From contig NZ_MLAO01000010.1 of assembly GCF_002272835.1 (NCBI RefSeq), positions 1 to 64,000 of the forward strand: DNA of 64,000 nucleotides, given 5' to 3'. A model generated the notes under the pieces. The model was given only the letters and a program-made list of their open reading frames with translations. It was not told the DNA's origin and ran no database searches. Positions 56,968-64,000 of the stretch are shown here, piece after piece. Each line of letters begins with the position of its first letter. Position 1 is the first letter of the stretch. Made by a program: the position numbers and the translations under genes. Source of the DNA: Helicobacter sp. 11S03491-1. GTDB lineage: Bacteria; Campylobacterota; Campylobacteria; Campylobacterales; Helicobacteraceae.

Positions 56968-57795
56968 ATGGCATTTAATTATGATGAATACTTAAGGGTA
57001 GAAAAAATGCCCACACTATGGTGTTGGGGTTGTGGCGATGGTGTTATTTTGAAATCTATTATCCGCGCAATTGATACGCTGGGTTGGAATATGAATGATG
57101 TTTGTTTGGTAAGTGGGATTGGTTGTAGTGGCAGGATGAGTTCGTATGTGAATTGCAATACTGTTCATACAACACATGGAAGAGCAGTAGCCTATGCTAC
57201 AGGTGTTAAAATGGCCAATCCTGAGAAGCATGTGATTGTTGTTTCCGGAGATGGCGATGCTTTGGCTATTGGAGGAAACCACACAATACATGCTTGCAGA
57301 AGAAATATTGACATTAATTTTGTTTTGGTTAATAACTTTATTTATGGTTTGACAAATTCTCAAACTTCTCCTACAACTCCACAAGGAATGTGGACAGTTA
57401 CAGCTCAATATGGCAATATTGATAATAATTTCGATCCTTGTAAATTAGCAGATGCAGCCGGAGCAACTTTTGTAGCTAGAGAAAGTGTTTTAGATCCTAA
57501 AAAAATTGAAAAAGCTTTTGTGGAAGGATTCAAACATGAAGGGTTTAGTTTTTTTGATATTCACAGCAATTGTCATATCAATTTAGGTAGAAAAAACAAA
57601 ATGGGTGAAGCTATCCAAGTTCTTAAATGGATTGATTCGCGCACGATTTCTAAGCGCAAATATGAAGAATTAAGCGATGAAGAAAAAATTGGCAAATTCC
57701 CTACAGGCATTCTTAAACAAGATACTACCAAGACCGAATATACAAAAGCTTATAAAGAAGTAATTAAGAAAGCTCAAGAAAAAGGAGGGCATTAA
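56968..57795 (+). CDS. oorB: 2-oxoglutarate:acceptor oxidoreductase, beta subunit
   Basis: The 275-residue beta chain binds thiamine diphosphate: CWGCGDGVILKSI (about 19-31), VSGIGCSGRMSSYV (about 47-60), HTTHGRAVAYATGVKMA, VVSGDGDALAIGGNHTIHA (about 92-110; the GDGDA magnesium-TPP motif) and NNFIYGLTNSQTSPTTP (about 119-135). It starts two bases after oorA and is followed after three bases by oorC. Confidence 0.96.
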   Translation: MAFNYDEYLRVEKMPTLWCWGCGDGVILKSIIRAIDTLGWNMNDVCLVSGIGCSGRMSSYVNCNTVHTTHGRAVAYATGVKMANPEKHVIVVSGDGDALAIGGNHTIHACRRNIDINFVLVNNFIYGLTNSQTSPTTPQGMWTVTAQYGNIDNNFDPCKLADAAGATFVARESVLDPKKIEKAFVEGFKHEGFSFFDIHSNCHINLGRKNKMGEAIQVLKWIDSRTISKRKYEELSDEEKIGKFPTGILKQDTTKTEYTKAYKEVIKKAQEKGGH

Positions 57796-57798
57796 GTT

Positions 57799-58368
57799 AT
57801 GGAAGCCCAATTAAGATTTACAGGCGTTGGTGGGCAAGGGGTTTTGCTTGCCGGAGAGATACTTGCAGAGTCTAGAATAAGGGGAGGTGGTTATGGGGTT
57901 CAAGCTTCTACTTATACAAGTCAAGTTCGTGGGGGTCCTACAAAAGTCGATATTCTTCTTGATTCTCAAGAGATTCTTTACCCTTATGCCAATGAAGGAG
58001 AGATTGATTTTATGCTCTCTACTGCGCAAGTAAGCTACAATCAATTTAAGGGGGGTGTTCGCACAAAAGGTATTGTAGTGGTTGAGCCAAATCTCGTATA
58101 TCCCACAAAAGAAGATTATGATAAATTTTTAATTTATAAAATTCCTATCATTACTATTGCCAAAGAGGAAGTTGGGAATGTAGTAACCCAGTCCGTAGTC
58201 GCCCTTGCAGCAACAGTAACTTTTACAAAATGTGTTGATAGGGATTTAGTTTATAATACAATGATTAGCAAAGTTCCCTCAAAAGTTGTTGATCTTAATA
58301 AAAAGGCTTTTGAATTGGGCGAAAAATATGCACTGGAGGCACTTAAAATCGGAGCGATAAAATCTTAA
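57799..58368 (+). CDS. oorC: 2-oxoglutarate:acceptor oxidoreductase, gamma subunit
   Basis: The 189-residue gamma subunit begins LRFTGVGGQGVLLAGEIL and has VQASTYTSQVRGGPTKVDIL (about 34-53), both family signatures, and a C-terminal TKCVDRDLVYNTMISKVP. It completes the four-subunit complex of the Helicobacter TCA branch. GGAGGGCATTAAGTT precedes the start. It ends the operon. Confidence 0.95.
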   Translation: MEAQLRFTGVGGQGVLLAGEILAESRIRGGGYGVQASTYTSQVRGGPTKVDILLDSQEILYPYANEGEIDFMLSTAQVSYNQFKGGVRTKGIVVVEPNLVYPTKEDYDKFLIYKIPIITIAKEEVGNVVTQSVVALAATVTFTKCVDRDLVYNTMISKVPSKVVDLNKKAFELGEKYALEALKIGAIKS

Positions 58369-58885
58369 TAAGATTAAAAGTTGGCCAAAGAATTTTGTTT
58401 GATTGCTTTTATTTTTCCTGATTTTTATTTTATAAGAGTAAAAATATTATAAATTCTTCTTTTCTTTGTAGATTGAGATAAAATTTTATCCATCTACAAA
58501 GTATTTTTAGCCATAAGTTTGAAATAAATAAGTATTTAAAAGACTTTTGGAATATAAAAAATAATCTTAGATTTTTATATTCGTTGGCATTCTAACTCTT
58601 TTTAATAGGTTGTGGGGTTTATGTAGGACAGGAAGTTTTGGATATGCAAGGTAATTTTATTACGATACCAAGATTTTGAGGACACACTATAGAGTGTGGC
58701 CGGTAATATGAAGTAAATTTATTTTGATACAAGGCTTTGATCAAAGTTTAATGAGGATAAAATCCATTTTAGAATTATTTTATTTAAAATTTGTCCTATA
58801 AAATCAAAGCAAGATACATTTTTTAAGATAAATGGTTTGAATTTTGCAGTATTTTTGCCACAATATCAAGGTTTTAAATGAGATT
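58369..58885. other. Intergenic region with a possible broken lipoprotein gene
   Basis: No intact gene is visible in these 517 bases. On the plus strand about 58586-58677 reads SLAF-stop-LFLIGCGVYVGQEVLDMQGN, then FITIPRF-stop. The LIGCG lipobox and following text look like the N-terminus of a lipoprotein whose frame holds two stops. CACACT-ATAG-AGTGTG near 58683-58698 forms a small hairpin. Otherwise AT-rich with no signals I can support. Confidence 0.3.
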
Positions 58886-59302
58886 TTAACGCATATCAAT
58901 GGCTTTTTTGACTATCTTTTCAAAATCATTTTTCATTTGAGGGTTGAGTTTAGTAAGTCGCTTTTGGGTCTGCAGAATGAGTTTTGAATTTGCATTGACA
59001 TGCACACATAACGTAAATAAAAAATTCTTTTTTTGTGATTTAGACAAATTCCAATTGCGATAATTATTGAAAAAATAATCAATAGCTTTTTGCAAATCCT
59101 TTGGGGTGCTATATTTAGAATCAAGCAATAACATGACAGTTTCATAATCAACAATAATTTCTTCAGCAAACTCTTGTTGCTTCTTCTTACCTAAAAGTTT
59201 AATAAGCGTAATAATAAACACTCCCATAACGACTACAAATGAAACGATAATAAAAAATGCGTTCGGATTCATATTTCCCTTCTCAATATTAAATATATCC
59301 AT
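58886..59302 (-). CDS. Small inner-membrane protein, function unknown
   Basis: The 138-residue protein has one TM near residues 15-34 (AFFIIVSFVVVMGVFIITLI) after a short N-terminal end and then a cytoplasmic helical domain: VDYETVMLLLDSKYSTPKDL (shortened) and FLFTLCVHVNANSKLIL. There is no named motif. It is divergent from lysA with about 60 bases between the starts. ATG at 59302 and an internal Met at residue 11 are both possible. Confidence 0.65.
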   Translation of the reverse strand: MDIFNIEKGNMNPNAFFIIVSFVVVMGVFIITLIKLLGKKKQQEFAEEIIVDYETVMLLLDSKYSTPKDLQKAIDYFFNNYRNWNLSKSQKKNFLFTLCVHVNANSKLILQTQKRLTKLNPQMKNDFEKIVKKAIDMR

Positions 59303-59363
59303 AAAGACTTTTTAGCTAGAATTGTAACCTTTTTATTTTTAAACTCTATTAAGGGAAGCAATA

Positions 59364-60599
59364 ATGGATTTTTTAAAATTGGCAAATGAGTATAAAACTC
59401 CCTTGTATGTGTATGACTTAGACAAAATTAAAAATCAATTTTTGAACTTTAAAAATGCTTTTAATGCTAGAAAATCTCTCATTTGTTATGCATTGAAAGC
59501 AAATTCTAACTTAAGTGTTATCAATACGCTTGCAAAACTTGAAAGTGGAGCAGATTGTGTTTCTATTGGAGAAGTTAAGCGTGCTATTTTGGCAGGAATA
59601 AAAAAATATAAAATTATTTTTAGCGGTGTGGGTAAAAGTGATGAAGAAATTACGGAGGCTTTGGAACTTGATATATTGTTTATCAATGTAGAATCCCAAC
59701 AAGAGCTTAAAAGAGTTGAATATATTGCTAAAAAATTGGGCAAAAAGGCACGTATATCCATTCGAGTAAATCCCAATATTGATGCTAAAACGCATCCTTA
59801 TATTTCAACAGGATTACATGAAAATAAATTTGGTGTAGATAAGCATAAAGCTTTCGAACTTTATTTACATGCAAAAAATTCTCTATTCTTAGAACCTGTG
59901 GGCATACATTTTCATATTGGATCACAATTGAGTGATTTAGATCCCATCATAGCTGCAGCTGAAAAAATTGCAGATTTTACAAGATCGTTACTTGCTCTTG
60001 AAATTCATTTGAAGTTTTTTGATGTTGGTGGGGGCGTGGGTATTACTTATAGCGATGAAGAAAAAATTAATCTCTATGAATATGCTCAAGCTATTTTGAA
60101 AGCTTTGAAGGGGTTAGATTTGACAATTATTTGTGAGCCCGGTAGATATATTGTAGGGGAGAGTGGTTTTTTGATTAGCAAGGTTTTGTATGAGAAACAC
60201 ACCAAGGACAAGCGTTTTGTAATCGTTGATACAGCTATGAATGATCTTATCCGACCCAGCTTATATCAGGCTATTCATAAAGTTAGAGTGTATTCCAAAA
60301 ATTCTACAGAAGAAGCACAAAAGACCAAAGCAGACATTGTGGGTCCTATTTGTGAAAGTGGAGATTATTTAGCAAAAAATATTTTGCTCCCTCCCTTGCA
60401 AAGTGGGGATTTGCTTGTGTTTGAAAATGCCGGAGCTTATGGATATAGCATGTCAAGTAATTACAACACAAGAAAAAGGGCTGCAGAAGTTGGAGTGGAA
60501 AATGGTATAGACAGGATACTCAAACATCGAGAAAGTTTTGAAGATTTGATAAAAGATGAACTCAATATTTTACAAGGAGTTTTGTGTGAAATTAAATGA
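59364..60599 (+). CDS. lysA: Diaminopimelate decarboxylase
   Basis: LysA makes L-lysine from meso-diaminopimelate with PLP. The 411-residue enzyme has the PLP Lys in ICYALKANSN (about 36-45), HFHIGSQLSD (about 186-195), FDVGGGVGITY (about 218-228), CEPGRYIVGESG (about 260-271) and the active-site Cys in GPICESGDYLA (about 327-337). AGGGAAG precedes the start. The pheA start lies within its last codons, so the two are translationally coupled. Confidence 0.96.
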   Translation: MDFLKLANEYKTPLYVYDLDKIKNQFLNFKNAFNARKSLICYALKANSNLSVINTLAKLESGADCVSIGEVKRAILAGIKKYKIIFSGVGKSDEEITEALELDILFINVESQQELKRVEYIAKKLGKKARISIRVNPNIDAKTHPYISTGLHENKFGVDKHKAFELYLHAKNSLFLEPVGIHFHIGSQLSDLDPIIAAAEKIADFTRSLLALEIHLKFFDVGGGVGITYSDEEKINLYEYAQAILKALKGLDLTIICEPGRYIVGESGFLISKVLYEKHTKDKRFVIVDTAMNDLIRPSLYQAIHKVRVYSKNSTEEAQKTKADIVGPICESGDYLAKNILLPPLQSGDLLVFENAGAYGYSMSSNYNTRKRAAEVGVENGIDRILKHRESFEDLIKDELNILQGVLCEIK

Positions 60600-61668
60600 A
60601 AGAAGAGCAGAAATTGATAGGATTGATGATGCGATATTTGAACTTTTGAATAAACGTTTGGCAATTGTCTCTGAAATTGGCAAAGAAAAAATCAAATCAA
60701 AAGCAAGTATTTATCGACCTGAACGTGAAAGACAAATTATTGAACGTTTATCAAAGAAACAATCAGATTTTTTAAATAACAAGGCGATTGAAGCTATTTA
60801 CCAAGAGATCTTTGCCATTTCAAGAAATTTGGAACTTCCTGAAAAGGTTGCTTATTTAGGACCTTTGGGGAGCTATACACATCAAGCAGCCGAAGATCGT
60901 TTTGGGGCGATGAGTGAATATTTGGCTATGACAAATATTCACTCTGTTTTTAAAGCTGTTGAACTCAAACGAGCAAAATATGGTGTTGTGCCCTTGGAGA
61001 ATAATACCAATGGAATGGTGGGTGATAGTATTGATTTGCTTGCAAATTCTGAGTTAAAAATCATTGCAGAAATTATTTTGCCTATCCACCATAGTTTTGC
61101 TACTAATTGCGAACATCTTAGAGATATTAGGCGAATTTATTCTAAAGATATTGCTTTTGGGCAGTGTAATAATTTTATAGAATCTCATCAGTTATATGAA
61201 ATAGATAGAATCCCGGTAGATTCTACTGCCAAAGCTGCTCAACTTGCAAAAGAGGATAAAAATTCTGCTGCGATTTGCTCAAAAATTGCAGCAAAATTGT
61301 ATCATTTACCTATCATGTTTGATAATATTGAAGATTCTAATAAGAATAAAACACGTTTTGTGATTATTAGTGATTTCACTAATCAAACAAGTGGGAAAGA
61401 TAAGACTTCGATTTTTGCCAATTTGATAGGATTTGAGAAATCCGGCACATTGCTTGGCTTGTTAAAAGATTTTGCTCAAATGGGTATTAATCTTACTAAG
61501 ATTGATTCACGCCCTATCAAAACAAAATCAGATTTTAGTTTTGGTTTTTATATTGATTTTGAAGGACATAGAGATGATGATCATATTCAAAAACTTTTTG
61601 CCTTGCGAAAAAATGAACTCAAATGGTTGGGCAGCTATGTTAAAATGGATGGGTGGGAAAACAAATGA
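60586..61668 (+). CDS. pheA: Bifunctional chorismate mutase / prephenate dehydratase
   Basis: The enzyme makes phenylpyruvate from chorismate. GTG at 60586 with AAGGAG eight bases upstream is a better start than ATG at 60556 (overlap with lysA). About residues 1-85 are an AroQ-type mutase (RIDDAIFELLNKRLAIVSEI), about 95-265 a prephenate dehydratase (YLGPLGSYTHQAAEDRFG; VPLENNTNGMVGDSID; DSTAKAAQL; NKTRFVIIS near the end) and about 280-355 an ACT domain for Phe feedback (LLKDFAQMGINLTKIDSRP). It shares four bases with the next gene. Confidence 0.93.
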   Translation: MKLNERRAEIDRIDDAIFELLNKRLAIVSEIGKEKIKSKASIYRPERERQIIERLSKKQSDFLNNKAIEAIYQEIFAISRNLELPEKVAYLGPLGSYTHQAAEDRFGAMSEYLAMTNIHSVFKAVELKRAKYGVVPLENNTNGMVGDSIDLLANSELKIIAEIILPIHHSFATNCEHLRDIRRIYSKDIAFGQCNNFIESHQLYEIDRIPVDSTAKAAQLAKEDKNSAAICSKIAAKLYHLPIMFDNIEDSNKNKTRFVIISDFTNQTSGKDKTSIFANLIGFEKSGTLLGLLKDFAQMGINLTKIDSRPIKTKSDFSFGFYIDFEGHRDDDHIQKLFALRKNELKWLGSYVKMDGWENK

Positions 61669-62567
61669 TTGAGTATAAAAAAATTTCTTTAGACCATAAG
61701 CCTTTATTGGATTCTTATTTAAACAAAGATTTTTTTTATATATCTGATGTTAGTTTTGGAAATCTTTATATTTGGCAGCATGCTAGGGATATTCGCTATG
61801 GAATTGTTCAAGAGTGTTTGGTAATACGCACGCAATATGAGGGACAAAAACCATTTTATTTTTATCCTATTGGAGAAAAAGAAGAAAATAAAATTTCATG
61901 TATTGTAGAATTAATAAATGATTGTAAGCATAAGGGTGAAAAATTGGAATTTCATTCTCTTGAAGCTAAAAATACCCAAGCTCTTTGTAAGCATTTTAAT
62001 GGGCGTTTTGTTTTGCATCCCAATCGCGATAGAAGTGATTATGTTTATAGTATTTCTGAATTGATTGAACTCAATGGCAGGAAATACCATAAGAAAAAAA
62101 ATCACCTTAACGGATTTTTGCAAACTTATCCTGAATTTATCTATACAAGCATCGATGCCCAAAATAAATATGATGTTCTTTGTGTGTGGGAAGAATGGTT
62201 TGCGAAGACAGCAAAACAAGCAAGCCAAGGATTAAAAGATGAAAATATCGGTATCAGGAATGTGTTGGAGGATTATGAATTTTTGGGGTTAAGGGGTGGA
62301 TTTATATCTGTAAATAATAGAATTATCGCTTTTAGCTTTGGAGAAGTAATTAATTCTGAAATGGTTGTGGTGCATATTGAAAAGGCAGATTCTGATTATA
62401 GAGGGGCTTACCAGATTATTAACCAGCAGTTGCTTTTGAATGAATTTAGCTCTTATGTTTATGCTAATCGTGAAGAGGATTTGGGTATAGAAGGTCTTAG
62501 AAAGGCAAAAATGAGCTATAACCCTATATTTTTGGTAGAAAAATTTGAGGCTATTTTTCAGGAATGA
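61665..62567 (+). CDS. DUF2156-like protein (GNAT-fold aminoacyl-transferase-like)
   Basis: ATG at 61665 (MIEYKKIS...) overlaps the pheA stop as ATGA and is preferred over GTG at 61653. The 300-residue protein has the DUF2156 layout: SDVSFGNLYIWQHARDIRYG (about 26-45), then KKKNHLNGFLQTYPEF (about 139-154), and near the end KADSDYRGAYQIINQQLLL and REEDLGIEGLRKAKMSYNP. Related domains transfer amino acids to lipids (MprF C-terminal) or act in Fem-like reactions. No substrate can be given. It is followed by pabB-pabC with an ATGA overlap. Confidence 0.82.
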   Translation: MIEYKKISLDHKPLLDSYLNKDFFYISDVSFGNLYIWQHARDIRYGIVQECLVIRTQYEGQKPFYFYPIGEKEENKISCIVELINDCKHKGEKLEFHSLEAKNTQALCKHFNGRFVLHPNRDRSDYVYSISELIELNGRKYHKKKNHLNGFLQTYPEFIYTSIDAQNKYDVLCVWEEWFAKTAKQASQGLKDENIGIRNVLEDYEFLGLRGGFISVNNRIIAFSFGEVINSEMVVVHIEKADSDYRGAYQIINQQLLLNEFSSYVYANREEDLGIEGLRKAKMSYNPIFLVEKFEAIFQE

Positions 62568-64000
62568 TTTTTGGAGACAAATATTATTCACAAAGCCTTC
62601 ACAAACTTGTTGCTTTTGATGCAAAGGGGGTTAAAGAAGCGTTAGAATATATTGATATGCATCAAAAAGAGGGGTATTTTGTAGGTTATATCAAATATGA
62701 GGCTAAAGATGTTTTTTTGGGAAAGCAAAATAAAAGTGATTTGCCTCTTTTGTATTTTGAGCATTTTGCTCAAAGTTGTGATTTGAATAAAGATTTTTTG
62801 GATTCCAAAGAAGTTTTTTATCCCTATGCATCCACATCTATGCCCCAAAAACTCTATAATAAAAAAATCAGACAAATTAAGGATTTTATTGCCAGGGGAG
62901 ATACCTATCAAGTAAATTTTACTTATCCTTTAGAAATAACTACTCATTGTAATGAAATAGATATTTTTAAATCAATTTTATTGAATCAAGATACTCCTTA
63001 TAAAGCTTTGTTTATCAATGAATTTGAAAGCGTGCTTTCTTTTTCGCCGGAATTATTTTTTGAGATTAGTATTTGCAATCATCAACGTCAAATCTTAACC
63101 CGTCCGATGAAAGGGACAATTCAAAGAGGTGTTGATAAAATAGAAGATGAAAAAAATCAAGAATTTTTAAAAAATGATATTAAAAATAGAAGTGAAAATG
63201 TAATGATTGTCGATCTCTTGCGCAATGATTTAAGTAAAATCGCACTTAAAGGCAGTGTGAAGGTTAGCAAGCTTTTTGAAATCCATACATACCCTACTTT
63301 GCATCAAATGGTTTCAGAAGTCAAGGCAAATATTCCTCAAAATATGAGTCTTTATCAAATTCTTGAAGCTTTGTTTCCTTGTGGATCTATCACAGGGGCT
63401 CCAAAAATCAAAACAATGGAAATTATTCATATCCTTGAGGATTATCAAAGAGGGGTTTATTGCGGGGCTATTGGAGTGATACAAAAAGATAAAATGTGTT
63501 TTAGCGTGCCAATACGCACTCTTTACAAACAAGCAAATAAGAAAAAATATCAGCTTGGAGTTGGAGGGGGAATCATCTGGGATAGTGAGGTTCAAAATGA
63601 ATTTCAAGAAAGTCGGTTAAAATCATTTTTTATCCTCCCAAAGCGTGATTTTTTTCTTGTAGAGACAATGAGAGTAGAGAATTTGGTGATTGAGGATTTT
63701 TGGGAACATTTAGAGCGCTTAAAAAATTCTGCACAATACTTTGGTTTTAAATTTGATACTTCTTTAGAAGCTTATAAACCAAATTCAAATGGAATATTAA
63801 GAATTCTTTTAGACAAGAATGGCAAAAGTACTTTAAGCACTCAATTATATGTGCCTCATAAAACCAATCAAGTTATTCTTCATTCTAATTTTATCAATAG
63901 TCATAATGATTTTTTGTATCATAAAACAACTCGCCGCCCATGGTATGATGAAGCGATGAATAAAATCAATCAAAATCTTATTTTTGATGAAATATTTTAT
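62564..64000 (+). CDS. pabB: Fused aminodeoxychorismate synthase I / 4-amino-4-deoxychorismate lyase (partial)
   Basis: The frame starts with ATG at 62564, overlapping the previous stop (ATGA), and runs off the right edge with about 479 residues visible. The first part is PabB: IARGDTYQVNFTYPL (about 108-122), SFSPELFFEI, TRPMKGTIQRG (about 178-188), VMIVDLLRNDLSKIA and FPCGSITGAPKIKTMEI (about 269-285). After about residue 345 a PabC-like part begins with FFLVETMRVEN and EDFWEHLERLKNSAQYFGF. Together the domains make 4-aminobenzoate for folate. The PabC end is outside the window. Confidence 0.92.
   Translation, partial: MIFGDKYYSQSLHKLVAFDAKGVKEALEYIDMHQKEGYFVGYIKYEAKDVFLGKQNKSDLPLLYFEHFAQSCDLNKDFLDSKEVFYPYASTSMPQKLYNKKIRQIKDFIARGDTYQVNFTYPLEITTHCNEIDIFKSILLNQDTPYKALFINEFESVLSFSPELFFEISICNHQRQILTRPMKGTIQRGVDKIEDEKNQEFLKNDIKNRSENVMIVDLLRNDLSKIALKGSVKVSKLFEIHTYPTLHQMVSEVKANIPQNMSLYQILEALFPCGSITGAPKIKTMEIIHILEDYQRGVYCGAIGVIQKDKMCFSVPIRTLYKQANKKKYQLGVGGGIIWDSEVQNEFQESRLKSFFILPKRDFFLVETMRVENLVIEDFWEHLERLKNSAQYFGFKFDTSLEAYKPNSNGILRILLDKNGKSTLSTQLYVPHKTNQVILHSNFINSHNDFLYHKTTRRPWYDEAMNKINQNLIFDEIFY

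Overview
The window looks like a chromosome segment of a Helicobacter species (Campylobacterota). It is AT-rich, and many gene blocks match H. pylori neighbourhoods as I remember them: rho-murI; kefB-pepF and the genes after it; nusB-ribH-kdsA-icfA-pyrF-panC; hefABC; fliN-nth up to oorDABC; and lysA-pheA-pabB. The blocks are joined in a different order, a DedA gene sits between pyrF and icfA, and trpG-trpD is one fused gene. A non-pylori Helicobacter is therefore likely, but this rests on recalled synteny, not on a search.

Positions 1-9726 are a decayed Mu-like prophage. Minus-strand tail genes (two tail chaperones with a candidate -1 frameshift site, and a truncated tape measure) abut a plus-strand MuF head protein that has lost its N-terminus but kept a toxin-like C-terminal domain, followed by a gpG-like protein. 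Next comes an accessory cassette enclosed by two identical 67-bp direct repeats. It holds two related 26-residue hydrophobic peptides, two small TM proteins, two small HTH proteins, an S24-repressor remnant and a Panacea-type toxin-antitoxin pair. An IbrB/IbrA-like pair (IbrA truncated) and an ImmA-like fragment close the remnant.

Positions 9997-15838 are the most interesting system: a serine recombinase beside a 1487-residue fused nuclease-methylase-specificity protein (type IIG). A silent plus-strand copy of the gene's 3' end lies tail-to-tail with it. Both copies start with the same 76-bp sequence in inverted orientation, so inversion would replace the target-recognition tail in frame. A (CT)13 tract inside the invertible segment adds a second switch: gain or loss of one unit cuts off an extra half recognition domain.

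From 16012 to the end the genes are chromosomal. 16012-21934 holds murI, rho and a two-component operon with a coiled-coil partner. 22025-28657 holds a KefB-like antiporter, PepF and four conserved Helicobacter proteins. 29221-29613 holds four tRNA genes (Arg, Arg, His, Pro). 29734-39241 holds feoB, a porin, panC, pyrF, dedA, carbonic anhydrase, kdsA, ribH, nusB, dapF and a small barrel protein. 39322-44482 is the hefABC efflux operon. 44666-47710 is trpE-trpGD. 47748-55219 runs through DoxX, a TonB-like protein, fliN, nth, feoA, an AsmA-like protein and mltG. 55509-58368 is oorDABC. 58886-64000 holds lysA, pheA, a DUF2156-like protein and a pabB-pabC fusion cut by the window edge.
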